From contig CAUJJQ010000204.1 in the NCBI GenBank assembly GCA_963205285.1, positions 1 to 7,848 on the forward strand: 7,848 nt of DNA, written 5' to 3'. This document shows, piece after piece, positions 1 to 5,547 of this stretch. The stretch's first letter is position 1; each line of letters opens with the position of its first letter. The notes under the pieces were generated by a model. It ran no database searches. It was not told the origin of the DNA and saw only the letters and a list, made by a program, of their open reading frames with translations. The translations under genes were made by a program, and so were the position numbers. The DNA comes from Pseudomonadota bacterium (GTDB lineage: Bacteria; Pseudomonadota; Alphaproteobacteria; Sphingomonadales; Sphingomonadaceae).

Positions 1-679
1 CGAAAATCTCTCCGCTCGCGCGGTCGATAATCTTGGTGGTGGACGACAGGAAAACCCCCATCGCCAGCACCGCGCCCTGGCGCACCCGCACCCCTTCGAC
101 CACTTCGGACCGCGCGCCGATGAAACAATCATCCTCAATCACCACCGGGCCTGCCTGCAATGGTTCGAGCACGCCGCCAATCCCGACCCCGCCGGACAGA
201 TGGACATTGGCCCCGATTTGCGCGCAACTGCCCACCGTCGCCCATGTATCGACCATCGTGCCCGCGCCGACCCGCGCGCCGATGTTGACGAAGCTGGGCA
301 TTAAAACGACGTCACGGTCGATAAAGGCACCATGGCGGACAATCGCGCCGGGCACAGCGCGAAAACCAGCGGCGCGAAAAGCATTTTCGCCCCAATTGGC
401 GAATTTGGACGGCACTTTGTCCCACCAATTGCTGCCGCCCGGCCCGGCCATGATGCGATTATCGTTCAACCGAAAGGACAGCAAAACCGCTTTTTTAAGC
501 CATTGGTTGACCCGCCAGCCGCCCGCGCCGTCGGCCTCTGCCACCCGCGCTGCGCCATTGTCGAGCGCATGGAGCGCCGCATCCACCGCATCGCGCACTG
601 CGCCTGTCGTGCCGGCGTTCAAGGCGGCGCGTTCTTCCCACGCGGCATCGATTATCGACATTATTTCGTCATGCGCCAT
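1..679 (-). CDS. dapD: 2,3,4,5-tetrahydropyridine-2,6-dicarboxylate N-succinyltransferase (DapD), 3' end outside window
   Basis: This cytosolic enzyme transfers succinyl from succinyl-CoA to tetrahydrodipicolinate in the succinylase branch of diaminopimelate/lysine synthesis. I translated the reverse strand from the ATG at 679. It gives 226 residues with no stop, and the gene runs off the left edge; the family is about 275 residues long, so roughly 50 C-terminal residues are missing. The N-terminal helical domain carries the conserved [15 protein letters not shown] (57-71). A hexapeptide-repeat left-handed beta-helix follows: [11 protein letters not shown] (127-137), [17 protein letters not shown] (140-156), [15 protein letters not shown] (162-176) and [11 protein letters not shown] (187-197). 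Asp144 and Glu192 align with the catalytic Asp141 and Glu189 described for this family (constant offset of 3 from E. coli). The start is supported by a purine-rich ribosome site just upstream. The start overlaps the end of the phosphatase gene by 11 bases, so the two are probably translationally coupled. Identity is very secure. Confidence 0.97.
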   Translation of the reverse strand, partial: MAHDEIMSIIDAAWEERAALNAGTTGAVRDAVDAALHALDNGAARVAEADGAGGWRVNQWLKKAVLLSFRLNDNRIMAGPGGSNWWDKVPSKFANWGENAFRAAGFRAVPGAIVRHGAFIDRDVVLMPSFVNIGARVGAGTMVDTWATVGSCAQIGANVHLSGGVGIGGVLEPLQAGPVVIEDDCFIGARSEVVEGVRVRQGAVLAMGVFLSSTTKIIDRASGEIF

Positions 680-1391
680 GGCGGCTTTCCTTTGCTGAAC
701 TTCCTGCGCGCATAAGCCAGTCGGCCAGCGCGTCAATATGTGTGGCACCGCAGGCGCTGATATGGTGGCTGACATGGCCATGACTATGGTCACGCGACCC
801 GGCCTCTGACCCATTGTCGATCCACAAAGTCTGCATCCCCATGGCATGCGCGGGGGCCAGATTGCGGCTCATATCATCGGCAAACAGCGAACGGGCGGGG
901 TCGAAACCGGCGATTGCCCCTGCCAATATGGCATAGGCGGGCTGCTGCGGCTTGGGCACTAATTGGGTGCGTTCGATATCGATGATGGTGTCGAACAAAT
1001 CATCGAGGTGGAGCGTGGACAGCACCCGCGCGGCATAGCGATGGTCGGCATTGGTAAATATGTGCCGCTTGCCGGGCAATGCGCGGAGCGCGGCGCGCAA
1101 CCCGTGGTCGGGGGTGAGCACCGACAGGTCTATATCATGGACGAAGTCGAGGAAATATATGGGGTCGATCTGATGGTGCGCCATCAGCCCGGCGAGCGTC
1201 GTGCCATGTTCGTGGAAATAACCCTTTTGCACGCGGCGCGCGGCATCGGCATCCACACCCAGCAATTGCATAATATATGCGCCCATCCGCGCATCAATCT
1301 GTCGAAACAGGCCTGATGCGGGTGGGTAGAGGCTGTTGTCGAGGTCGAATATCCAGCAATTTATCGATGATGTATCGGGCGGGTGCAACAT
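669..1391 (-). CDS. HAD-superfamily pyrimidine 5'-nucleotidase-like phosphatase
   Basis: This is a 240-residue soluble HAD hydrolase, predicted to dephosphorylate a small phosphometabolite, by family pyrimidine nucleoside 5'-monophosphates (SDT1/yeast Pyr-5'-nucleotidase-like group). All four HAD motifs are visible: motif [10 protein letters not shown] (15-23; nucleophile Asp16, acid/base Asp18, Ser20 at the usual Thr/Val place), motif II IFTNA (111-115; Thr113), motif III VPKPQ (145-149; Lys147) and motif [14 protein letters not shown] (170-181; Asp172, Asp173). The stretch between motifs I and II (about 25-95) fits the helical C1 cap typical of this group. A His-rich segment (202-210, HSHGHVSHH) follows the core. 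The start at 1391 gives a normal N-terminus, but the ribosome site before it is weak. The gene is read leftwards into dapD with an 11-base overlap, so it is the first gene of that operon in view. The exact substrate cannot be read from the sequence; the link to DapD is positional only. Confidence 0.9.
   Translation of the reverse strand: MLHPPDTSSINCWIFDLDNSLYPPASGLFRQIDARMGAYIMQLLGVDADAARRVQKGYFHEHGTTLAGLMAHHQIDPIYFLDFVHDIDLSVLTPDHGLRAALRALPGKRHIFTNADHRYAARVLSTLHLDDLFDTIIDIERTQLVPKPQQPAYAILAGAIAGFDPARSLFADDMSRNLAPAHAMGMQTLWIDNGSEAGSRDHSHGHVSHHISACGATHIDALADWLMRAGSSAKESRHGA
685..693 (-). promoter_or_regulatory. Shine-Dalgarno site of dapD inside the upstream gene
   Basis: On the reverse strand AAAGGAAAG lies 5 bases before the ATG at 679, with the AAGGA core about 8 bases away. 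It sits within the last codons of the phosphatase gene, whose TGA (669-671) lies past the dapD start. This fixes the dapD start and fits translational coupling. Confidence 0.7.
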
Positions 1392-1430
1392 GGCGGCTGC
1401 TTTGGCAGAGCGGGTGCTAAGATTCCATCC

Positions 1431-1465
1431 CCCCTATTCCGCCCCCGATGGGGGAGGGGTTTTTT
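1431..1465 (+). terminator. Intrinsic-terminator-like hairpin with no gene upstream on its strand
   Basis: Read on the plus strand, CCCCT (1431-1435) can pair with AGGGG (1455-1459), and CCCCC (1442-1446) with GGGGG (1450-1454) around a three-base GAT loop. Six unpaired bases (1436-1441) bulge on the left side. The stem is followed directly by six T (1460-1465), which is the shape of a Rho-independent terminator. No plus-strand gene ends before it, so it may stop antisense transcription, or it may simply be a REP-like repeat that happens to precede a T run. Confidence 0.5.
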
Positions 1466-1472
1466 GGATTCG

Positions 1473-1496
1473 CGCCAAGTCGCCAAGTCGCCAAGA
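1473..1496. repeat. Three tandem copies of an 8-base unit
   Basis: The unit CGCCAAGT occurs at 1473-1480 and 1481-1488, then as CGCCAAGA at 1489-1496. Eight bases is not a multiple of three, and no gene covers it. It resembles the short tandem repeats scattered between genes in sphingomonad genomes (from memory). Confidence 0.75.
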
Positions 1497-1543
1497 GGTT
1501 GCATCGCTCCGCACCCTCCCGTGTCTCGACTTTACATCGTGCC

Positions 1544-1586
1544 GGGATTTCCGCGCCGCATGATGTGCCATCATGCTCGAAATCCC
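1544..1586. repeat. Nested inverted repeat (two 8-bp stems)
   Basis: The outer arms GGGATTTC (1544-1551) and GAAATCCC (1579-1586) are perfectly complementary. Inside them GCATGATG (1558-1565) and CATCATGC (1569-1576) are perfectly complementary around a TGC loop (1566-1568). The stems are separated by six bases on the left and two on the right. Sixteen base pairs in a 43-base element is far beyond ordinary background. There is no T run after it, so it is not a standard terminator. Confidence 0.75.
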
Positions 1587-1591
1587 TAAAG

Positions 1592-1649
1592 GCTCGACAC
1601 GAACGGATGTTGCGAAACGTTCCACCCCGTTCGTATCGAGCGTGTCGAG
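1592..1649. repeat. REP-like inverted repeat
   Basis: The left arm at 1592-1606 (GCTCGACACGAACGG) and the right arm at 1627-1641 (CCGTTCGTATCGAGC) are complementary at 14 of 15 positions, with a 20-base centre. The single mismatch becomes a G:U pair in a minus-strand transcript. A second inverted copy of part of the arm, CGTGTCGAG (1641-1649), directly abuts the right arm and is complementary to 1593-1601. The CGTTCGT/CTCGACACG words resemble repetitive extragenic palindromes I associate with sphingomonad genomes; that link is from memory. Confidence 0.65.
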
Positions 1650-1679
1650 ATAGAAACGGGGGGCGTATGTCCATGTTTC

Positions 1680-1703
1680 ACGAGAGAGGCGCGAAGGCGC
1701 GGA
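1680..1703. repeat. Imperfect 8-base-period tandem repeat
   Basis: GGCGCGAA (1688-1695) is followed by GGCGCGGA (1696-1703), 7 of 8 identical, and preceded by a weaker copy ACGAGAGA (1680-1687). The 8-base period matches that of the CGCCAAGT repeat about 200 bases to the left, on the other side of the inverted repeats. Confidence 0.45.
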
Positions 1704-1712
1704 GAGTTAATC

Positions 1713-1734
1713 CCCCTCCCCTTCAGGGGCGGGG
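1713..1734. repeat. GC-rich dyad A
   Basis: CCCCTCCCC (1713-1721) pairs with GGGGCGGGG (1726-1734) at 8 of 9 positions around a TTCA loop. It is the first of four dyads in a row between 1713 and 1826. Confidence 0.6.
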
Positions 1735-1742
1735 TTAGGGGT

Positions 1743-1754
1743 GGGGATATCCCC
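1743..1754. repeat. Perfect 12-base palindrome GGGGATATCCCC (dyad B)
   Basis: This is a self-complementary 12-base sequence with no loop, centred 25 bases after dyad A. It shares the ATCCCC word with the next two dyads. Confidence 0.6.
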
Positions 1755-1763
1755 TCTGATTGG

Positions 1764-1783
1764 ATCCCCGCTTTCGCGGGGAT
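1764..1783. repeat. Inverted repeat with 8-bp stem (dyad C)
   Basis: ATCCCCGC (1764-1771) and GCGGGGAT (1776-1783) are perfectly complementary around TTTC. In a minus-strand transcript the loop reads GAAA, a GNRA tetraloop. This ATCCCCGC-GAAA-GCGGGGAT type is a common dispersed repeat in many proteobacterial genomes and is often mis-annotated as small proteins. Confidence 0.75.
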
Positions 1784-1808
1784 GATAATGGGGGCACAAA
1801 GTGAGCAT

Positions 1809-1826
1809 CCCCTGCCTGCGCAGGGG
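1809..1826. repeat. Inverted repeat with 7-bp stem (dyad D)
   Basis: CCCCTGC (1809-1815) and GCAGGGG (1820-1826) are perfectly complementary around CTGC. It is the last and most separated of the four GC-rich dyads. Confidence 0.65.
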
Positions 1827-1908
1827 CACATTATAAGGAAAATCTCCCCTGCTCCCCCCTGTGGCACCGCGCACAGGCAGGTTGTCGCCCTTGTGGTAAA
1901 TAAGCCGC

Positions 1909-1937
1909 TTGGCATTGCTCTGCGGCAATGGCTAAGT
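1909..1937 (+). promoter_or_regulatory. Candidate promoter of the S8 protease gene
   Basis: TTGGCA (1909-1914) is followed after 16 bases by GCTAAGT (1931-1937). This resembles the alphaproteobacterial housekeeping pattern TTGaC...GCTAnA. A start near 1944 would give a leader of about 34 bases before the ATG at 1978. Assigned by eye only. Confidence 0.4.
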
Positions 1938-1977
1938 TTCATGTGGCAATTGCGACGGGGGGACAGAAAGGGCGGAC

Positions 1978-4368
1978 ATGGCAGCTTTGGCAAAAAGCAT
2001 CCGGTTGAGCGGCGCATCTACCTTACCCATTATCTGTCTGATGCTGGCTGGCTGCGGCGGGGCGGGCACCGGCGGGATGACGCCAATCCCCCCCATATCC
2101 TCCCCGGCCCCGACTCCGGCCCCTACGCCGGCACCTACGCCCACCCCGACTCCTGCGCCCACCCCAACCCCCACCAGTTTCGACACCGCCGAATATCGCC
2201 GTTCGGACGGCGCGCCCTATCATGGTGCGATCACCGCATGGGTCGGTGGGGCGACCGGGCGCGGGGTGACGCTGGCGGTGATCGATTCGGGGCTGGATGC
2301 CAATTCCGCCGAATTTGCCGGGCGAATCCATGCCGCTTCCGCCGATGTGGCGGGTGCCCGCGACTATGTGAACGGCGGTGAAGATGACCATGGGTCGAAC
2401 GTCGCGCAGGTGGCGTTGGGCGGGCGGGATGACAGCGGCACGATGGGCATCGCCTTTGACGCCAGCCTGCTGGTGCTGCGCGCCGACCGGCCGGGGAGCT
2501 GTGCGGACATGTCGGGGCCGGAGGATGAGCGCGGCTGCCGCTTTACCGACAGTGCGATTGCACTTGGCATCGACCGCGCACTGGCCAATGGCGCGCGGGT
2601 CATCAACATATCCCTGGGCGGCAGTGCGCCCAGCCTGTCGCTGACACAAGCGGTAAGTCGCGCGGCGGCGGCGGGTGTCATAATCGTCGTGTCGGCGGGC
2701 AATGATGGGGAGGGGAACGACCCCGACATCGACCCCAATTTGCCCAACCCCTTTGCGCGCGGCCTTGCCGACGCGGGCGGGGCCAATGTCATCATCGCCG
2801 GTTCGGTCAATGACACGGGGGCCTTTTCGCCCTTTGCCAACCGCGCGGGCAGCTATCAGGCGCGCTATTTATCGGCGCTGGGCGAACGTGTGTGCTGCGA
2901 ATATCGCGATGGGGTGCTGCGCCAGGGGACGGGGTCAGAGGCAGGTTTTGTCTATCTCCTGTCCGGCACCAGTTTCGCCGCGCCGCAGATTTCGGGGGCG
3001 GCGGCCCTCCTCGCCCAAGCATTTCCAACCCTGACCGGCGCGCAGATTGTCGATATTCTGCTGAGCAGCGCGATAGATGCAGGCGCGGTCGGCAATGATG
3101 GCACCTATGGCCGGGGGATATTGTCGATCGCGCGTGCTTTTGCGCCGCAGGGGCAGACACGCCTTGCTGGCACCAGCATCGCCATGCCCCTGGGCGGGAC
3201 GGTGGCGCGCCTGTCGGGGGTGATGGGCGATGCAGCATCGGTGCAGCGGCAAAGCGGCAATGGCGTGGTCATATTGGACCGCTATGCCCGCGCCTATAAT
3301 GTGCAATTGGGCGATTTTTTAACCCGCGCGCCGGGGGAGCCTTTGCTGACGGGCGCGTTACAGGGGGATATGCGCCAGATTGCGCTGGGCAATGACGCGC
3401 TGCACCTGTCGATGCAATTGCGCGATGCCCCGATGCTGGTCATTCGGGACGCGCGCATGGCGCCTGCACCGCGTGCGCTGTCGGCGGCGCTGATCGTCGG
3501 TCTGGGGCAGGGCCGGCGGATCGGCTTTGCGCAAAATCGCGGACTGGACGCGCTGATCGGCGGGGGGATTGGGGGTAATGCCGACAATATGCTCATCGCC
3601 AATGGTGCAGGCGATATGCGGCGCATGGCGCTTTATGCCGACCGGGCGAGCATGGTTGCGGTGCCGATCGGCGATGCGCTCACCCTCTCGCTCGGCGCGG
3701 AAAGCGGGGATGCGCGGCGGCAGACGGCGCGCGTGCGGCTGACCGATGCCAGCGCGCTGCGGCCCGAATATGGTTTCGCGCGCCAGATGCTGCGGCTCGA
3801 TTATGCAGATGGGCCGCTCGCCCTCAACCTCCACGCCGGACGTCTGGCCGAACGCGGCAGCCTGCTTGGCGCGCGCTTTGCCGACGGACTGATCGCGGGC
3901 GCGCGCAGCGACATGTGGGGCGGTGCGGCGCGGTTTGATTTGGGGCGCGACTGGCAATTGGGCGCTGCCTGGCAGGAAATGCGCAGCCATGCGCTGGGCG
4001 GGCGCAGCATCGGCGGCGGGGCGATTGCCGCGCGCGGCTGGTCGTTCGATGTCACGCGCCGCGATGCGTTCATCCCCGGCGATATGTTCATGCTGCGCGT
4101 CGCACAGCCGCTGCGGCTGGCGTCGGGCGCGCTCACCCTCAACCTCCCCACCGGCTATGATTATGCGACTGGCGCGGCGGCTTTGGGAGCGGTGGCATTG
4201 AACCTTGCGCCCGATGGCCGCGAACGGGTGGTGGAGGGGGGGTGGAGCGCGCCGCTCGGCCCGCGCACGCACCTGTCGCTCAACGCCTATTGGCGCACCC
4301 AGCCCTATCATATCGCCGCCGCAGATGATGATATGGGCGCGGCCATCCGGCTGAGTTTTGGGTTTTAG
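1978..4368 (+). CDS. S8 (subtilisin-like) serine protease, putative lipoprotein with C-terminal beta-barrel-like domain
   Basis: This is a 796-residue predicted exported protease. The start is set by AAAGGG at 1967-1972. The N-terminus is a lipoprotein signal peptide: basic K6/R9, a hydrophobic stretch, then the lipobox LAGC with Cys26 as the lipidated residue. A Pro/Thr/Ala linker (about 35-66) leads to the S8 domain (about 90-385). Its catalytic residues are visible as Asp103 in VIDSG, His138 in DDHGS, oxyanion Asn242 in SAGND and Ser332 in LSGTSFAAP. Cys175/Cys187 and the adjacent Cys306/Cys307 could form disulfides. Residues from about 475 to 796 are rich in alternating hydrophobic/polar segments with Gly and aromatic residues and end in LSFGF, with a C-terminal Phe, as in outer-membrane barrels and autotransporters. 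By analogy with NalP and SphB1 (lipidated subtilisin autotransporters) I infer a surface protease that could process itself or other surface proteins. The barrel is inferred from composition only. Substrate unknown. Confidence 0.88.
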   Translation: MAALAKSIRLSGASTLPIICLMLAGCGGAGTGGMTPIPPISSPAPTPAPTPAPTPTPTPAPTPTPTSFDTAEYRRSDGAPYHGAITAWVGGATGRGVTLAVIDSGLDANSAEFAGRIHAASADVAGARDYVNGGEDDHGSNVAQVALGGRDDSGTMGIAFDASLLVLRADRPGSCADMSGPEDERGCRFTDSAIALGIDRALANGARVINISLGGSAPSLSLTQAVSRAAAAGVIIVVSAGNDGEGNDPDIDPNLPNPFARGLADAGGANVIIAGSVNDTGAFSPFANRAGSYQARYLSALGERVCCEYRDGVLRQGTGSEAGFVYLLSGTSFAAPQISGAAALLAQAFPTLTGAQIVDILLSSAIDAGAVGNDGTYGRGILSIARAFAPQGQTRLAGTSIAMPLGGTVARLSGVMGDAASVQRQSGNGVVILDRYARAYNVQLGDFLTRAPGEPLLTGALQGDMRQIALGNDALHLSMQLRDAPMLVIRDARMAPAPRALSAALIVGLGQGRRIGFAQNRGLDALIGGGIGGNADNMLIANGAGDMRRMALYADRASMVAVPIGDALTLSLGAESGDARRQTARVRLTDASALRPEYGFARQMLRLDYADGPLALNLHAGRLAERGSLLGARFADGLIAGARSDMWGGAARFDLGRDWQLGAAWQEMRSHALGGRSIGGGAIAARGWSFDVTRRDAFIPGDMFMLRVAQPLRLASGALTLNLPTGYDYATGAAALGAVALNLAPDGRERVVEGGWSAPLGPRTHLSLNAYWRTQPYHIAAADDDMGAAIRLSFGF
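2098..2172 (+). repeat. Degenerate 6/12-base repeat coding the Pro-Thr/Ala linker
   Basis: Roughly 41-65 of the S8 protein is a run of (A/T)-P pairs, coded by C-rich repeated words such as CCGGCACCTACG and CCCACCCCGACT. The repeat unit is a multiple of three, so slippage would lengthen or shorten the linker without a frameshift. The linker presumably spaces the lipid anchor at Cys26 from the protease domain. Confidence 0.6.
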
Positions 4369-4388
4369 GGGATTCCGAATTTTCCCCC
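4368..4388 (+). terminator. Weak hairpin at the end of the S8 gene
   Basis: GGGGA (4368-4372), starting in the stop codon, can pair with TCCCC (4383-4387). An alternative inner pairing is ATT (4372-4374) with AAT (4378-4380). No T run follows, so this is a poor intrinsic terminator. I list it because nothing better separates this gene from the str operon. Confidence 0.2.
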
Positions 4389-4392
4389 ATCC

Positions 4393-4421
4393 TTGACCTT
4401 GGCGACATAGGGCGCTAGGGG
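4393..4421 (+). promoter_or_regulatory. Candidate promoter of the str operon (distal)
   Basis: TTGACC (4393-4398) is followed after 15 bases by GCTAGGGG (4414-4421), fitting the alphaproteobacterial sigma-70 pattern TTGAC...GCTA. Transcription from here would give a leader of about 170 bases before rpsL. A short stem (GGGGC 4418-4422 with GCCCC 4428-4432) lies at the expected start site. Confidence 0.5.
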
Positions 4422-4501
4422 CCGCTCGCCCCGTGCCGCGAGGATGATAGATTCGCCCGGCGCAGGCAAAGACATAGCCTGAACACTGTTTCAAGCCTGA
4501 C

Positions 4502-4530
4502 CGGACGGCCAGAGGGGGGTTCCCCTATGG
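4502..4530 (+). promoter_or_regulatory. Second candidate promoter of the str operon (proximal)
   Basis: CGGACG (4502-4507), 17 bases, then CTATGG (4525-4530). The -35 matches TTGACG only in its last four positions; the -10 is like those I recall at sphingomonad ribosomal genes. A start near 4537 would give a leader of about 60 bases. The spacer contains a hairpin (AGGGG 4513-4517 with CCCCT 4522-4526). Confidence 0.3.
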
Positions 4531-4556
4531 CAGTTTTTGTGTTGGCAGCCCTGCCA
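4528..4556 (+). promoter_or_regulatory. Leader with two mutually exclusive hairpins
   Basis: CTGCCA (4551-4556) can pair with either of two identical TGGCAG copies: the near one at 4543-4548 (tight loop) or the far one at 4528-4533 (17-base loop containing TTTTT). Such a choice of partners is what an RNA switch or attenuator uses, but the stems are short and it may be chance. Confidence 0.3.
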
Positions 4557-4599
4557 GCGCCATGTTTGAACAGAGTAACCATTTGAAGGTGAAGACTTC

Positions 4600-4971
4600 A
4601 TGCCCACGATTAACCAGCTCGTCCGTAAGGGGCGGGTGGCACAGAAAACTAAGTCCAAAGTGCCTGCGATGGACGCCAATCCGCAAAAACGCGGCGTTTG
4701 CACGCGCGTTTACACCACCACGCCGAAAAAGCCGAACTCGGCTTTGCGCAAGGTTGCCAAGGTGCGCCTGACCAACGCGCGTGAGGTGATTACCTATATC
4801 CCCGGCGAAGGCCATAACCTGCAAGAACACTCGGTCGTGCTGATCCGTGGCGGCCGCGTTCGCGACTTACCCGGCGTGCGTTACCATGTTCTGCGCGGCG
4901 TGCTCGACACCCAAGGGGTCAAGGACCGCAAGCAGAGCCGTTCCAAATATGGCGCCAAGCGTCCGAAGTAA
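4600..4971 (+). CDS. rpsL: 30S ribosomal protein S12
   Basis: This 123-residue protein of the 30S decoding centre helps control accuracy of tRNA selection. The whole length matches the family (E. coli 124). Conserved blocks are [24 protein letters not shown] (28-51), [10 protein letters not shown] (70-79), RDLPGVRYH (88-96) and the basic tail SKYGAKRPK (115-123). Lys43, a main streptomycin contact, is present. Asp89, the residue methylthiolated by RimO in many bacteria, is present. Position 88 is Arg (CGC at 4861-4863), where E. coli has Lys88. The start is set by AAGGTGA (4586-4592), 7 bases before the ATG. It is the first gene of the str operon, 23 bases ahead of rpsG. Identity is certain. 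Confidence 0.99.
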   Translation: MPTINQLVRKGRVAQKTKSKVPAMDANPQKRGVCTRVYTTTPKKPNSALRKVAKVRLTNAREVITYIPGEGHNLQEHSVVLIRGGRVRDLPGVRYHVLRGVLDTQGVKDRKQSRSKYGAKRPK

Positions 4972-4994
4972 TCCGGGATACGAGGAGAAATTTT

Positions 4995-5465
4995 ATGGCA
5001 CGTCGTCGTCGTCCCGAACGTCGGGAAATATTGCCGGATCCCAAATTTGGGGATCTGGTTTTGTCCAAATTCATGAACAGCGTCATGTATGACGGAAAGA
5101 AATCGCTTGCCGAAGCCATTGTTTATGGCGCGCTCGACACCGTCGAAGCCAAGGCGAAAAAGGATCCGCTGGGCGTTTTTCATGACGCGCTCGCCAACAT
5201 CAAACCCAATCTTGAGGTGCGTTCGCGCCGCGTGGGTGGTGCAACCTATCAGGTACCGGTCGAAGTGCGTTATGAACGCGCGCAGGCGCTGGCCATCCGC
5301 TGGTTGATTACCGCTGCACGCAACCGCAGCGAACCGACGATGGCGGGTCGCCTGTCGGGCGAATTGCTCGACGCGTCGAACAATCGCGGCAATGCGGTCA
5401 AAAAGCGTGAAGATACGCACCGTATGGCCGAAGCCAACCGCGCATTTAGCCACTATCGTTGGTAA
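4995..5465 (+). CDS. rpsG: 30S ribosomal protein S7
   Basis: This is a 156-residue primary 16S rRNA-binding protein that nucleates assembly of the 30S head and lines the E-site/mRNA exit. Length equals the usual 155-160. Visible family features are the basic N-terminus [30 protein letters not shown] (18-37), the helix with [11 protein letters not shown] (81-91), and the C-terminal [21 protein letters not shown] (136-156). A strong GAGGAG (4982-4987) lies 7 bases before the ATG. In E. coli S7 is the autogenous repressor of this operon and binds the S12-S7 spacer. Here that spacer is 23 bases, too short for that operator. Certain identity. Confidence 0.99.
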   Translation: MARRRRPERREILPDPKFGDLVLSKFMNSVMYDGKKSLAEAIVYGALDTVEAKAKKDPLGVFHDALANIKPNLEVRSRRVGGATYQVPVEVRYERAQALAIRWLITAARNRSEPTMAGRLSGELLDASNNRGNAVKKREDTHRMAEANRAFSHYRW

Positions 5466-5470
5466 TTTGA

Positions 5471-5527
5471 CGCCGCTGGCCCGTCCGGCGCTTTAAACCT
5501 TCGGGCCGCTCCTACACCGGGCGGCCC
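5471..5527 (+). other. Two hairpins in the rpsG-fusA spacer
   Basis: CGCCG (5471-5475) can pair with CGGCG (5486-5490). Further on GGGCCGC (5503-5509) pairs perfectly with GCGGCCC (5521-5527) around an 11-base loop. The second lies 9 bases before the GGAG ribosome site (5537-5540) of fusA. Neither is followed by a good T run. They may be partial terminators, RNase processing sites or a protein-binding site controlling downstream expression. Confidence 0.45.
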
Positions 5528-5547
5528 ACCATTTTCGGAGAAATCCC

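Larger units (their letters stand above)
1392..1977. other. 586-base divergent intergenic region rich in inverted and tandem repeats
   Basis: This lies between the leftward phosphatase gene and the rightward S8 protease gene. I find no reading frame with a credible protein. Short frames here translate the repeats and give low-complexity Pro/Arg/Gly-rich products. The region holds at least one terminator-like hairpin, two 8-base tandem repeats, a nested inverted repeat, a REP-like inverted repeat and four GC-rich dyads, each listed separately. The promoter of the protease gene probably lies at the right end. I could not identify a convincing promoter for the leftward operon. Confidence 0.8.

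Noticed and set aside
33..698. Long rightward open frame (221 codons) opposite dapD
   Set aside because: It is antisense to an unmistakable DapD sequence; its product is Pro/Thr/Ala/Ser-rich low complexity, typical of the shadow of a high-GC gene.
1473..1496. Possible CRISPR array
   Set aside because: The units are 8 bases and directly adjacent with no spacers; no cas gene is in the window.
1909..1924. Sigma-54-like site (TTGGCA ... TGC) before the S8 gene
   Set aside because: The GG and GC elements are one base too close for a sigma-54 promoter and the -12 element is incomplete. The sigma-70-like reading with GCTAAGT fits better.
1957..1962. Run of six G before the S8 start as a phase-variation tract
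   Set aside because: It is short, lies outside the coding region and not between the -35 and -10, so slippage would do little. NalP-type phase variation uses a longer tract inside the gene.
1586..2017. Leftward frame with an IIPAKAGIQ-like peptide
   Set aside because: That peptide is the translation of the common ATCCCCGC-GAAA-GCGGGGAT repeat, a known source of spurious proteins; the rest is repeat-derived.
3358..4494. Leftward open frame of 378 codons under the S8 gene
   Set aside because: It is antisense to the C-terminal half of the protease; Arg/Ala/Pro-rich with no recognisable motif. The plus-strand frame has signal, catalytic motifs and a good ribosome site.
4881..5453. Leftward open frame under rpsG
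   Set aside because: Shadow of rpsL/rpsG, which are certain; no family features in the antisense product.
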